A DNA stretch of 64,000 nucleotides from Porifericola rhodea. GTDB lineage: Bacteria; Bacteroidota; Bacteroidia; Cytophagales; Cyclobacteriaceae. Below are positions 1 to 9,493 of the stretch, piece by piece (positions within the stretch are counted from its first letter, which is position 1; every line of letters begins with the position of its first letter). Under the pieces are notes generated by a model, which ran no database searches, was not told the DNA's origin, and saw only the letters and a program-made list of their open reading frames with translations. Position numbers and translations under genes: made by a program. The DNA lies in the NCBI RefSeq assembly GCF_030506305.1, contig NZ_CP119421.1, positions 62,001 to 126,000 of the forward strand. Reading direction: 5' to 3'.

Positions 1-1869
1 AATGCCTGGGTACCTCAGAGAGCTGATCGCGAAGAGTTTATCAAAGTTGGATTTGAGTATCCTATCAAAATTCAGCAGATCGCTATTGCGGAATCCAGAA
101 ACCCTGGAGCAGTTTCTGAGATCTACACCTATGATTTGGCAGGAAACGAGCGCCTGGTGGCTGAGCTGGAAGCAGCGCCTGTCAATACCGAAGGTAGATT
201 GTATAATGTATTTATAGACCCTACAGACTATGAGGTTTACGCGATCAAGCTGGTACTGGATGGTGCTAAAGTTCCGGGCTATAACGCTATTGATGGTATC
301 GCCATCTCCTCTTCCCCCATTCCGGTAAACGCAGATATTGATATAGCTGATGGTATTAACCCAGAATTAAGTGCAGAGGTGCTGGACTTTAATCCTGATG
401 AGACTTATATCAGCCTGAAACCAATTATGGCTCCTGATGGCAATATGCTTTTCTTCAGCCGCAGGTCTCCCAGAAATGTAGGTGGAGAGGCTGATCCAGA
501 AGATATCTGGTACATCAATAAAATTGCTAATACAAATGCCTGGACCAGCCCAAAAAATATTGGCAGACCTCTAAATAATCGCGGAAGCAATTTTGTGAGT
601 GCTGTTAATATGGATGAAAACGATAAATACGTGCTGTTATTAGGTAATGCGTATCATGAAGATAATAGGATGACCTCGGGCGTATCTACCAGCAGACAAA
701 TGGAAGGTGGATGGTCTAAGCCCATGCCGTTGAATATTGAAAACTTCTACAACTATGCCATGACGGCTAGTTACTACCTTTCTAATGATGAGCGTTACCT
801 GCTTATGGCTGTAGAAAGAGACGATTCATATGGAGAGCAAGACCTATACATTAGTTTTAAGCAGGGAAGTAACTCATGGTCGGAGCCTGTCAACCTGGGC
901 GCACAAATTAACACCCCGGATATTGAATCTTCACCCTATATCGCATCTGACGACTCCACTCTGTACTTCTCTTCGCGAGGCTACAGTGGATTTGGAGGTG
1001 AAGATGTGTACGTGTCTTACCGTCTGGATGACAGCTGGCAAAAGTGGTCTGAGCCCAAAAACCTGGGCCCTGCCATCAACTCTTCTCGTGACGATACTTT
1101 CTTTAACATAGGCAGCAACGAAGAGTATGCATACTTTACACGTGGCAAAGTAGACCAGGCAGATCTCTATCAGGTAAGCATGCCTATCTTTAGTACGCCT
1201 GTGGTGCCACCCAATATGTACATTGTTCGCGGACAGGTGTATAATGTAAGAAACAATATGCCGGTTGATGCTAAAATTGTCGCTCAGGCTGTAGGGCAAA
1301 CGGCTGAAGCTCTACAGGGTGAGAGTACCGCTGATGGTACTTTTACAATAAACCTGCCTCCGGGACAGTACCAGATGCAAGTGAAAAAGGATGGCTTTGC
1401 TCAGGTAGATCAGCAGGCTTTTAATCTGGAACAGATGGATGAAGATGGTGACAGAATCATCAATACAGATCTTTATTTAATAGATGACTTTAGCAAAGTA
1501 GATATAAAAGAACAGTTGCTTAGCAATAAGGTAGCAATTGCGGCTGAAGAAATTCTTTTTGACCTTAATAAAGCTGCATTAGACAAACGTGCTTACTCCC
1601 AATTACAAAGAGTTGCTGACTTTCTGAAAGAAAACCAGTCCGTTAACCTAAAGATTGAAGGACATACCTGTAATCGTGGTACCAGCCAACATAATTTAAA
1701 GCTATCTCAGCGTAGAGCACAATCTGTAGCAGACTATCTGAAGAAGCAGGGCATTTCTCCTATCCGTCTGGAAGTAAGAGGTTATGGAGAACGTGACCCC
1801 CTAGTTAGTAATACTAGTGAATCTAATAGGAGAGTTAACCGAAGAGTAGAATTCTCAGTGATAGAATAA
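1..1869 (+). CDS. PD40/OmpA-family outer membrane protein, 5' end outside window
   Basis: The frame is open from base 1, so the start lies upstream and only the C-terminal ~622 residues are present; the first in-window start-like codon (TTG at 136) is not a real start. The visible part begins with a stretch resembling the YPI-QQIAIAES region seen before PD40 propellers in Bacteroidota. WD40-like PD40 blades follow (for example the segment ending YFSSRGYSGFGG near base 970), then a carboxypeptidase-regulatory-like beta domain (about bases 1210-1450) and a C-terminal OmpA peptidoglycan-binding domain (about 1540-1866, with FDLNKAAL and the NLKLSQRRAQSV helix). The family links the outer membrane to peptidoglycan, and in gliding or T9SS-containing relatives some members belong to those machines; a specific role here is not shown. 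A terminator follows at 1891. Confidence 0.9.
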   Translation, partial: NAWVPQRADREEFIKVGFEYPIKIQQIAIAESRNPGAVSEIYTYDLAGNERLVAELEAAPVNTEGRLYNVFIDPTDYEVYAIKLVLDGAKVPGYNAIDGIAISSSPIPVNADIDIADGINPELSAEVLDFNPDETYISLKPIMAPDGNMLFFSRRSPRNVGGEADPEDIWYINKIANTNAWTSPKNIGRPLNNRGSNFVSAVNMDENDKYVLLLGNAYHEDNRMTSGVSTSRQMEGGWSKPMPLNIENFYNYAMTASYYLSNDERYLLMAVERDDSYGEQDLYISFKQGSNSWSEPVNLGAQINTPDIESSPYIASDDSTLYFSSRGYSGFGGEDVYVSYRLDDSWQKWSEPKNLGPAINSSRDDTFFNIGSNEEYAYFTRGKVDQADLYQVSMPIFSTPVVPPNMYIVRGQVYNVRNNMPVDAKIVAQAVGQTAEALQGESTADGTFTINLPPGQYQMQVKKDGFAQVDQQAFNLEQMDEDGDRIINTDLYLIDDFSKVDIKEQLLSNKVAIAAEEILFDLNKAALDKRAYSQLQRVADFLKENQSVNLKIEGHTCNRGTSQHNLKLSQRRAQSVADYLKKQGISPIRLEVRGYGERDPLVSNTSESNRRVNRRVEFSVIE

Positions 1870-1890
1870 AGCAGTCACTTTCCAATCTAT

Positions 1891-1918
1891 AGCCCTCTTT
1901 CTTGAGGGCTTTTTTGTT
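1891..1918 (+). terminator. Rho-independent terminator after the PD40-OmpA gene
   Basis: A 7-bp stem AGCCCTC/GAGGGCT with a 6-nt loop is followed directly by a T-rich tract. It lies 21 nt after the stop codon and separates this gene from the next OmpA gene. Confidence 0.85.
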
Positions 1919-2017
1919 TATGTACCGTTATTTATAAATTAACAAATATAATATTTTACTATTTTGATAATTTTACTGCCATAATGATAATTTAATAACA
2001 ATTCAATAAGTGTTATT

Positions 2018-2728
2018 ATGCGCGGTATTCAGTTGTATTTCTTAGTATGGGTTACCACAAACCTACTAAGTATTTCCCCAGGTATAGCTTCGGGGGGAGA
2101 TGATGAGATTTTAGTAAAATTAGAAGGAAAGATATTAGATGCCTCTACTTTAGAGCCTATTGCAGCAAAACTTACCTACAAAATAAAGCCTTCGGGCAGA
2201 GTTACGGGCATCAGAATGTTTGACAATAATAATGGTGCCTATGTAGTACAATTGCAACAGCACCATACCTATACGATAGAAGTAAGTTCTGAGGATTATC
2301 AGCCATTAGAAATTGAGCTCCGAACCGATGGTAATGCCCAGATTGAGAATGACTTTCATCTTCATAAGATACCCTCCAAAGGTGAGGTATTTGAGCTATC
2401 CAATAAAATATATTTTGACAGAGGAGCTTATACTATTAGTGAGGAATCCCTTCCAAGCCTTCAGGCTTTAGCAGAGATTATGAGAGACCACCCTAAAATG
2501 AGAATAAGACTGGAAGGCCATACGGATCGTGGCTCTCTAAAATCACTTTTCAACTTGTCAGAAAACCGGGTAAGAGAAGTTAAAGACTATATGGTAGAAG
2601 TGATGGGGATTGACAAAAAGCGTATTAAGCTTAAAGCTTTCGGCGGAAGCCGCCCCATCACTACTGAAGAAAGCGCGGAAGCACGTCAGAAGAACCGCAG
2701 AGTGGAGGTTAGAGTAATACAATTATAA
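2018..2728 (+). CDS. Small OmpA-family protein with N-terminal beta domain
   Basis: This 236-residue protein has an N-terminal signal peptide (hydrophobic to about residue 25), then a carboxypeptidase-regulatory-like beta-sandwich (about 30-110) and an OmpA C-terminal domain (about 125-235). The latter shows the typical IYFDRGAYTI start, an LEGHTD motif and the closing NRRVEV. It probably anchors to peptidoglycan from the periplasm. It has the same domain order as the end of the preceding protein but no PD40 propeller, so the pair may be related by duplication. A terminator separates the two genes, so it is likely transcribed on its own. Its stop overlaps the convergent TPR gene by 6 bp. Confidence 0.88.
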   Translation: MRGIQLYFLVWVTTNLLSISPGIASGGDDEILVKLEGKILDASTLEPIAAKLTYKIKPSGRVTGIRMFDNNNGAYVVQLQQHHTYTIEVSSEDYQPLEIELRTDGNAQIENDFHLHKIPSKGEVFELSNKIYFDRGAYTISEESLPSLQALAEIMRDHPKMRIRLEGHTDRGSLKSLFNLSENRVREVKDYMVEVMGIDKKRIKLKAFGGSRPITTEESAEARQKNRRVEVRVIQL

Positions 2729-3769
2729 GCATACCTCCTGCAGTAATTCCGCTGCTTCCTGTACCTTATTGGATTGAGCCTGCTGTAAATATCGGCAGGC
2801 TTCTTTTTTTTGATTCAGATCTAGATATACCAAGGCCAGATAGTAGTGTACCTTATCGGTTCGCTCGTTTAGCCTGATAGACTGCTTGAGCGCACGTAAT
2901 GCTTCCTGAGGCTGACCATTTTTTTGATAATACAAGCCTTTGTTGCGGTAGGCATAAGCATTTCTTGAATCCAGCTTAATGCTTTGGTTAATATCCGTTC
3001 TGGCTAATAACAAGCTATCCATTTGCAGATACAAGTAGCCTCTATTATTTAAAAAATAAGGTTGATAAGGAGAAAGCTCTAGTGCATTATTGAAAGCCTG
3101 AAGGGCTTCCTTCAGGGCTCCCTGCTCGGTAAGCACCAGCCCTTTCACATTATAAGCATTTGCTTCTTTTTCATCTAAAGCAATGGCCTTGGCTATGTCT
3201 GACTGTGCATTCTTATAGTCTTGCTGATAATAGTAGACTGTGCCCCTATTTACAAAAGCCTCAGCATTGGTGGAGTCCAGCGCTATAGCCTGCCCCATAG
3301 CTTCTATCGCTTCTATGTATTTGCCAGATTCGCTTAGTGCAAGTCCTCGGGTGAAGTATACGTAGGCGGAGTCTGGATAGTATTGGGCCACACTATCCAA
3401 ATCCTCTAGACTTTTGTCAAAATCTCCTAATTGATAGTAAGCATTTGCACGATTATAAAATGCATCGGCGTACTTATCTCTATGACGAATCGCTTCCGTA
3501 TAATCCAGTACTGCCTGCCCGTATTTGCCTTCTTCGTAATATGCTATTCCTCTGTTGTTATAAGCATCGGCAAAGGCAGAATCTTTATTTATGGCTTCGT
3601 TGTAGTAACGAATAGCCTCCATATGTTCACCTTCATTCAGCTTTACATTTCCTTTGACAAAAAAAGAGTCTCTTTCTCGCTTTTCGCTATCTCCACAAGC
3701 TGCTAAAAAGCACAGTATACAGAAGAAGCCCAGTTGATATAGCTTCTGACTGTTATTTTCCACGAACAT
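2723..3769 (-). CDS. TPR-repeat lipoprotein
   Basis: The 348-residue protein begins with a lipoprotein signal peptide ending LAAC (lipidated Cys about residue 25). The remainder is back-to-back tetratricopeptide repeats, about eight or nine 34-residue units recognisable by repeated A-NNRG-Y and G-Y-EAI patterns. TPR lipoproteins of this type are protein-interaction scaffolds at the envelope. Its start overlaps the 3' end of the upstream M28 peptidase gene by 17 bp, so the two are probably co-transcribed and translationally coupled. No enzymatic domain is seen. Confidence 0.85.
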   Translation of the reverse strand: MFVENNSQKLYQLGFFCILCFLAACGDSEKRERDSFFVKGNVKLNEGEHMEAIRYYNEAINKDSAFADAYNNRGIAYYEEGKYGQAVLDYTEAIRHRDKYADAFYNRANAYYQLGDFDKSLEDLDSVAQYYPDSAYVYFTRGLALSESGKYIEAIEAMGQAIALDSTNAEAFVNRGTVYYYQQDYKNAQSDIAKAIALDEKEANAYNVKGLVLTEQGALKEALQAFNNALELSPYQPYFLNNRGYLYLQMDSLLLARTDINQSIKLDSRNAYAYRNKGLYYQKNGQPQEALRALKQSIRLNERTDKVHYYLALVYLDLNQKKEACRYLQQAQSNKVQEAAELLQEVCL

Positions 3770-5342
3770 CTACTTCTATTCTTTTATCCTGATTAGCCAA
3801 TTGCCATGCAGTATAAAATACCAGTCTGGCACGCTTCTCCAGCAGTTCGTAATTTATTTTATCTGGGGTGTCTCCCGGCTGATGATAATCCTCGTGAACG
3901 CCATTGAAGTAAAATATGATAGGAATCTGATGCTTAGCGAAGTTATAATGGTCTGAACGATAGTAAAACCTGTTAGGATCATCAAAAGCATTATACTTAT
4001 AATCTAGTACCAGATTGGTATAAGTAGCGTTAGCTTCTTCATTAATCTGATGCAGTTCTGTGCTTAATCGGTTAGAACCAATTACATATACGTATTGGTC
4101 GTCTTTGTTATGTTCGTTATCGGTACGCCCTATCATGTCAATATTAAGGTTAGCTACTGTATTCTCAAGAGGAATAACAGGGTTGCTAGTATAATACTCA
4201 GAGCCCAATAGCCCTTTTTCTTCACCAGACACATTCATAAAAAGGAGACTACGACGAGGTCCTTTACCTTCTGCTTTGGCCTGAGCAAAAGCTTCAGCAA
4301 TTTCTAAAACTGCAACTGTACCACTGCCATCATCATCTGCACCATTGTAAACCTGCCCATCGGTAGTACCAACATGGTCATAGTGAGAAGTAATTACAAT
4401 CACTTCATCTTTTAGGTCAGAACCTTCAATAAATCCCAGTACATTAGAAGTTTGTATCTCTTCATTGTTTTTTACCAGGCCTAAGCTTATATCAGCTTTA
4501 ATAGTAAAGGGTTTAGATTTACCTTTTTTGTTGATCTTTGCTTTCAGTTTTTCCAGGTCTTTATTGCTTAATAGCGCATTAGCCATTTTCGGCGAGATAA
4601 AAATAAAATTAGCCTGAATGTCTGGGGCATTATCTGGCAACATCATGCTGGGCATTTTCATATATGCTCCATAGCGGCGAGAGTTAGAGGCAAAATTATC
4701 ATCTACCATTAAAACCAGGCTGGCTCCTTTTTGAGCAGCAATTTCCTGCTTGGTACGCATGCTAGCAGAAAAGTTGGAAGTAAAACGAGATTTGTCGGTA
4801 GTGCCAGTTACAAAATATGTGCTATCTGCAGACATAGGCTCACCTGCCAGTATTAGCAAAGCCTTCCCTTCTACCTCCTCTTTTTTGTAATCATTGTATT
4901 TCTCACTCTCAATACCGTAGCCGACAAAAGTAACTTCACTAATTTTTTCCTCCATAGACTGATTCATACGGGGAAAACCATAGAAATCTTCCATAAAATT
5001 GAAGGTCTGTCCGTTGATATCTATGCTCGGCTGATCCCAACGAGACTCCAGCACAGGAAAATACTGCTGGTGTCCGCCATCTACTATTCCTTCTAAGTTG
5101 TTAGACTTATACTCTTTAATAAGGTAATTGGCAGCCATTTCCAACTCTTTAGAACCAGTGTTTCTCCCTCCGAATGAGTCTGAAGCCACAATGTAAAGGT
5201 GTTCGCGCAGATCGTCAGAGGTAATCGTATTGCCAAATTTAAGAGCAATAGAATCTTGCGCCTGCTGGGCAAAGCCAGAAAAGGTGGCAAAAAGAAAAAG
5301 CACAGCCAGTACTTTTACTTTCATCACTTTGATCGTATTCAT
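3753..5342 (-). CDS. Secreted M28-family zinc aminopeptidase with PA-like insert
   Basis: This is a 529-residue exported metallopeptidase. A signal peptide (about 1-25, ending FAQQ) is followed by a PA-like segment (roughly 130-290) and the M28 catalytic domain (about 295-510). The di-zinc ligand motifs of the family are all visible: SHYDHVG, NGADDDGSGT, SGEEKGLLGS (catalytic Glu pair), NIDMIGR and SDHYNFA near the C-terminus. M28 enzymes release N-terminal amino acids from peptides, here in the periplasm or outside the cell. It is the first gene of a two-gene operon with the TPR lipoprotein, which it overlaps by 17 bp. Confidence 0.93.
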   Translation of the reverse strand: MNTIKVMKVKVLAVLFLFATFSGFAQQAQDSIALKFGNTITSDDLREHLYIVASDSFGGRNTGSKELEMAANYLIKEYKSNNLEGIVDGGHQQYFPVLESRWDQPSIDINGQTFNFMEDFYGFPRMNQSMEEKISEVTFVGYGIESEKYNDYKKEEVEGKALLILAGEPMSADSTYFVTGTTDKSRFTSNFSASMRTKQEIAAQKGASLVLMVDDNFASNSRRYGAYMKMPSMMLPDNAPDIQANFIFISPKMANALLSNKDLEKLKAKINKKGKSKPFTIKADISLGLVKNNEEIQTSNVLGFIEGSDLKDEVIVITSHYDHVGTTDGQVYNGADDDGSGTVAVLEIAEAFAQAKAEGKGPRRSLLFMNVSGEEKGLLGSEYYTSNPVIPLENTVANLNIDMIGRTDNEHNKDDQYVYVIGSNRLSTELHQINEEANATYTNLVLDYKYNAFDDPNRFYYRSDHYNFAKHQIPIIFYFNGVHEDYHQPGDTPDKINYELLEKRARLVFYTAWQLANQDKRIEVDVRGK

Positions 5343-5659
5343 GTTTATTTTGTTTGTTCTTAGCTAAACTACTGTATTTCCCTACAGCCAATGAGCCAAC
5401 AAGCATTATTGGTCATTAATTCAAAAAAAGCTTATTTATGCCTGCTGAGGTATATTTTAATAGATTCTGGTGATAGCACTGAACCTAAAACGGTCACAAA
5501 TATACAGTTGTTTATGCACTTTTTAGCTTTTAAGTCTGGCTCGTGATTTTTTTGAACGATAGAAATATTTGCTGTCGTTAAGACCACAAATTTTTTAATT
5601 TTACCACAGTTTTATTGAACAGATAGTATTTCAATCACAGATATTTTCCATCCAGCTAT
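5343..5659. other. Divergent intergenic region
   Basis: The 317 bases between the divergent M28 peptidase and beta-propeller lipoprotein genes contain no supported ORF. A CAAATATA string at 5497-5504 reads as TATATTTG on the minus strand, matching the Bacteroidota -7 element, but no matching upstream TTTG was found at the expected spacing. The region must hold promoters for both genes. Confidence 0.4.
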
Positions 5660-6589
5660 ATGAAACTTAAGTCTATACTTTTTTTATCCGCATTTTGTAT
5701 TTCAACTTTAGCCTGTAGTCAGGATTCTGAGGATAGTATTACGCCTAATGAAGGTAACCCGGTTACTTTTGGAAAGGCTGAAGATTTAGGAAAGTTAAAG
5801 GACAATAGTATTAATGAGGCTTCGGGTATAGAGCAAAGTACCATTGGTGAAGCGTTAATCTGGGTACACAATGATAGCGGCAATAAGCCGCAACTTTTTT
5901 TGATAAATAAAAATGGAGAAACTGAGTCTACCTTTTTTGTAAAAGGTATAAAAAACCGGGATTGGGAGGATATAACTTTAGGACCTGGCCCTCAGGATAA
6001 CACAAGCTATTTGTATCTGGCAGAAATTGGTGATAATGATTTTAAGTATGATATAAAGTATATCTACTGTATGCCAGAACCTAAGCATTACTCTACCGCA
6101 GATACTATTGAGGACGTAACGAGTATTGCCTTCCGATATCCTCAGAAAACCCAGAATGCCGAGGCCCTGATGATAGATCCGCTTACTAAAGACCTTTATA
6201 TTATTGCTAAAAACCTGGATGATCCAGCGATTTATCGTCTGGCATATGCCGAAACTCAGAATGACGATACCATTACCCTGGAAAGGTTAAGTATCCTCAA
6301 TATACCTTCAAAAGGGCCTACTGACTTAATTACCGCAGCCGATATTAGCAGTGATGGACTAGAAGTTTTGGTAAAAACCTATGGCTTTATTTACTACTGG
6401 AAGAGAAAAGACTCACAAACTAGTATTGCGGAACTCTTACAAACTACACCTGAGATTATCCCTTATAATCCTGAGCCTCAAGGTGAGGCTATAACTTTTG
6501 GAAAGAATGATAGTGGTTTTTATACACTAAGCGAAAAGCGATTTGGCATTACGCCTCGCTTGTTTTTCTATGCCAGAAGTAAAAACTAA
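5660..6589 (+). CDS. Beta-propeller-like lipoprotein of unknown function
   Basis: The 309-residue protein has a lipoprotein signal with lipobox STLAC (Cys 19). The body contains the conserved motifs EASGI, WVHNDSGN, DWEDITLGPG and YLAEIGDN, typical of an uncharacterised secreted beta-propeller family found widely in Bacteroidota and distantly like SMP-30 proteins. No catalytic residues can be assigned, so no activity is claimed. The gene appears monocistronic and overlaps the convergent gene at 6586 by 4 bp. Confidence 0.7.
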   Translation: MKLKSILFLSAFCISTLACSQDSEDSITPNEGNPVTFGKAEDLGKLKDNSINEASGIEQSTIGEALIWVHNDSGNKPQLFLINKNGETESTFFVKGIKNRDWEDITLGPGPQDNTSYLYLAEIGDNDFKYDIKYIYCMPEPKHYSTADTIEDVTSIAFRYPQKTQNAEALMIDPLTKDLYIIAKNLDDPAIYRLAYAETQNDDTITLERLSILNIPSKGPTDLITAADISSDGLEVLVKTYGFIYYWKRKDSQTSIAELLQTTPEIIPYNPEPQGEAITFGKNDSGFYTLSEKRFGITPRLFFYARSKN

Positions 6590-7257
6590 GGATTTGGCGA
6601 AGTATTGAGAGTAATAGTAGTTAGTGGAGAACCTGGCCCCTGCGTACCTTCAAACTTAAGGAAAAGACCAGTTTTTTTATCATACCAGCAGTATGCCGAC
6701 CATAACCTGGAAAGCACCATGCCGTTCAGACTCAACTTAACTTTAACAGCATCATAAGTTTTAGAAGCAAGGTTGAGTTTTTCTTCCTGTATTTTTTCTG
6801 CTCTAAATTCTATAGGGTCCAGGTCAGAAGATAGTTTCAGTGCCCAGAACACTACTTCTTCTTCTTTGCTGGTAACCCAGGCACTAAGTCCATGATCCAG
6901 CTTATTAATCCAGCGCTTCTCATCTATTTCCACTACCTTTTCTACTGGCTCTCCTTTAAAAGTACCCTTAATACGAATACGATTACCTTCTCTTAGTGCA
7001 GTAAAATTATGATTATGCTCATAGTCTTTATGATCCCACCTTTTGGTATAGCTTTGAGGTTCAAACACATGAAGAGAATAGGTTTCAGGATCAGTAAACA
7101 TCACTTCCCTGGTATCTGCCTTCTGACTGATCCTGACATCTAATTGAGTTTCTTTATCACCAGTATGATCAATATAGAGTAGCTTTTGCGCTACTCCTGT
7201 TGGTGATGAACCCATAAAAAAAGCTAAAAAAATAACGTTAATAACGTGCTTATGCAT
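6586..7257 (-). CDS. Secreted protein of unknown function (DUF3108/DUF6134-like)
   Basis: A 223-residue protein with an N-terminal signal peptide (cleavage likely after GVAQ, about residue 24) and a beta-rich remainder. Its C-terminal half (AVKVKLSLNG, then a WYDKKTGLFLKFEG segment) resembles DUF3108 or DUF6134 proteins, which are periplasmic beta-barrel-like proteins of unknown role; this is only pattern resemblance. It lies 18 bp downstream of the ABC1 kinase gene on the same strand and probably closes the TetR - kinase - this gene operon. Confidence 0.55.
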   Translation of the reverse strand: MHKHVINVIFLAFFMGSSPTGVAQKLLYIDHTGDKETQLDVRISQKADTREVMFTDPETYSLHVFEPQSYTKRWDHKDYEHNHNFTALREGNRIRIKGTFKGEPVEKVVEIDEKRWINKLDHGLSAWVTSKEEEVVFWALKLSSDLDPIEFRAEKIQEEKLNLASKTYDAVKVKLSLNGMVLSRLWSAYCWYDKKTGLFLKFEGTQGPGSPLTTITLNTSPNP

Positions 7258-7275
7258 AAAAAATAGCTGTAATAA

Positions 7276-8595
7276 TTATGCTTTCTGTACTTGCAACCAC
7301 TCCGGTTTACGAGTAACCACTTTGGCTTGCAGCGCATTAAGCAAATTGTACAATCCAAAATAAGTACGATTGATGTATAAAGCGTCTCGTGGGCCTCTGG
7401 CAGTACGGGACTCTCTCACTTCTTTCATATTAGATACTTTCTCACTTAAAGCAAATATCTGCTGAAAGTAGGTGTCATCTGCGAAGTCAAACTCATCATG
7501 GTGAAATGGTTTACCAAGCAACTGTATCATTTCAATAAATATTCCCTTAAACAACTTCTTGTCCTGCTCACTGTCCTGGTCATTGATAAACTTCAGATCA
7601 TAAAATATTTCATCCAGTTCGTTGTCGTTTACCAACATGTCTTTTCGTATCAGCTTGAAGTACTTCTGATAAAAATCTTCCGGGATCACTTTTACACATC
7701 CAAAATCTATAATTCCCAAGGTACCATCCTTGCGCATTAGAAAGTTCCCAGGATGAGGATCTGCATGCACCTGATGCAAGCTATGAATTTGAAAATCATA
7801 GAAATCCCATAGAGCCTGACCTATCATATCTCTTACTTCCTGAGAAGGATTTGTCTGTAAGAACTCCTTCATGTGCTTTCCTTCCAGCCAGTCCATCGTA
7901 ATAATTTTATCGCTAGACAGTTCTGGGTAATATTTAGGAAAGTACAGATTATCTATATGTGTGCACTGCTGAGAAATCTCTACTGATCTACTAAGTTCCA
8001 GCTCATAATCAGTTTCTTCCAAAAGCTTAGACTCCACCTCTTCCATATAATGATCTAAATCTCTCTCATTAATATTAAACAATCTGATGGCAAAAGGTTT
8101 TACAATCTTAAGATCGGAGCTAACACTATCTGCTACTCCTGGGTACTGAATTTTGACGGCCAGAGTCCTGCCATTTAGCGTAGCCTCATGAACTTGTCCG
8201 ATAGAAGCAGCGTTCTTAGCGTTTTTACTAAAAGTATCGTATAGCTTCTCTGGAGATTTGCCAAAATGTTTGATAAAGGTTTTAACCACTAAAGGATATG
8301 ACAAAGGGGGCGCACTATATTGAGCCATCGCAAAACGATCACCATAGGCAGTTGGCAAAAGATTTTTGTCCATGCTCATCATTTGCAATACCTTAAGAGC
8401 ACTCCCTTTCAGCTCACTTAGTCCTTCGTAGATGTCTTCAGCATTGTCGGAATGTAAGGTCTCCCGGGTATGCTCTGGGTTAAAAGCTTTTTTAGCATAA
8501 TATTTAACATAGTTACCACCTACTTTTGCTCCGGTACGCACAAATCTGCTAGCCCTCTGCACTTTTGAGGTGGGTATTCTTGATTGCTCCTTCAT
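7276..8595 (-). CDS. ABC1/UbiB-family atypical kinase (AarF-like)
   Basis: This 439-residue protein matches the ABC1 (ADCK/UbiB) family. It has the family-specific K-G-x-x-x-K-x-x-Q helix (about 63-71), the alanine-rich nucleotide loop AASIGQVH (129-136), the AVKIQYPG lysine strand (146-153), HADPHPGN and IIDFG metal-binding motifs. These proteins are ATPases or kinases linked to isoprenoid-quinone and lipid metabolism. At 439 residues it lacks the extra C-terminal membrane segments of proteobacterial UbiB. It is preceded by a TetR regulator 50 bp upstream on the same strand, which probably controls it. Confidence 0.9.
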   Translation of the reverse strand: MKEQSRIPTSKVQRASRFVRTGAKVGGNYVKYYAKKAFNPEHTRETLHSDNAEDIYEGLSELKGSALKVLQMMSMDKNLLPTAYGDRFAMAQYSAPPLSYPLVVKTFIKHFGKSPEKLYDTFSKNAKNAASIGQVHEATLNGRTLAVKIQYPGVADSVSSDLKIVKPFAIRLFNINERDLDHYMEEVESKLLEETDYELELSRSVEISQQCTHIDNLYFPKYYPELSSDKIITMDWLEGKHMKEFLQTNPSQEVRDMIGQALWDFYDFQIHSLHQVHADPHPGNFLMRKDGTLGIIDFGCVKVIPEDFYQKYFKLIRKDMLVNDNELDEIFYDLKFINDQDSEQDKKLFKGIFIEMIQLLGKPFHHDEFDFADDTYFQQIFALSEKVSNMKEVRESRTARGPRDALYINRTYFGLYNLLNALQAKVVTRKPEWLQVQKA

Positions 8596-8645
8596 GTTTT
8601 CTTTCCTAATGGTGAATAATATCGGGACATAGATAATGCTTTACG

Positions 8646-9326
8646 CTACTTCCGTCCCTGATAAAGAAATTTGGCGAAGTCGAAAGCGGCATCTATCGCG
8701 CTTCTGCTCATTAAGTCAAAAGATAGGTTTACAGCTTTCTCAATGGCAGCATCTGTTCTTTCAAATCCTCTGGTATCATCATTAATCCAGAATTTGAGCA
8801 CAAATAATAACTGTTGCCAAAGGCCATCATTGTAGCGATTTCCTACAATAGGACGATCCACTATTTCTTCCGTTTCTTTTCCTTCTGCAATCAGTTCGTT
8901 TCCATATTCCAGAAAGGATGATTTAAACGCACTTAAAAAGTCGGTGTTTGTCCATCTTAATCCTTTTCTTTTAATCTGACCTACAGAATAAGTAACATAG
9001 CTTCTGTTATCCTTAAGTACCTCTATCCAGGTATAGTAGAAGGCTAGTAACTTTTCCCTTACCATGTATTCGTTATAAACACTTTCACTTTGTATCCGCT
9101 CCAGTGTCTCATCAAAATAGCCTTTCCATATTTCCTTATCTATAGCTGAAAAAGAGTTATAATAATCGTAGAAAACACCTTCTTTCATTTTCAGCATTTT
9201 CATAAACTGATAAACTGACGCAGGCTCATGTCCATGCTCTAGCAGATAGTCTACGTAAGCTTCTTTTATCGTGGCCGATTTATCTGTATCAGCCTTGTTG
9301 TTTTTCTTTGTTGCTGAATTTTCCAT
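8646..9326 (-). CDS. TetR-type transcriptional regulator
   Basis: A 226-residue protein with a basic N-terminal tail and a TetR-like helix-turn-helix at about residues 20-65 (TIKEAYVDYLLEHG, then HEPASVYQFMKMLKMKEGVFYDYYNS, broken here by a comma only for length). The all-helical C-terminal part would be the ligand-binding and dimer domain. The HTH is more divergent than in classical TetR. It is the first gene of an operon with the ABC1 kinase, an arrangement suggesting local, possibly lipid- or isoprenoid-responsive, regulation of that kinase. Confidence 0.75.
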   Translation of the reverse strand: MENSATKKNNKADTDKSATIKEAYVDYLLEHGHEPASVYQFMKMLKMKEGVFYDYYNSFSAIDKEIWKGYFDETLERIQSESVYNEYMVREKLLAFYYTWIEVLKDNRSYVTYSVGQIKRKGLRWTNTDFLSAFKSSFLEYGNELIAEGKETEEIVDRPIVGNRYNDGLWQQLLFVLKFWINDDTRGFERTDAAIEKAVNLSFDLMSRSAIDAAFDFAKFLYQGRK

Positions 9327-9433
9327 GCTTTATTAACTGCAAAAGATGAAATAAAGTTGACTATAGTAGGTAAAATATGTTTAATATTCTACACGTAATC
9401 ATTAAACAAAAGTTGTCAACAAAATATGAAGGA

Positions 9434-9467
9434 AACAAAAAAAGCAGCCCCTGAATTGAAGCTGCTT
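9434..9467 (-). terminator. Rho-independent terminator for the aldo/keto reductase gene
   Basis: On the minus strand a 7-bp stem AAGCAGC/GCTGCTT with a 12-nt loop is followed by a run of seven T. It lies 27 nt beyond the stop of the aldo/keto reductase gene. Confidence 0.8.
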
Positions 9468-9493
9468 ACTAAATAAGAATATCTGGGCCTACT

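Noticed and set aside
2-217. 71-residue ORF at the left edge
   Set aside because: It runs in a different frame across the OmpA-family gene, whose frame is open from base 1 and matches the family; this ORF is a shadow.
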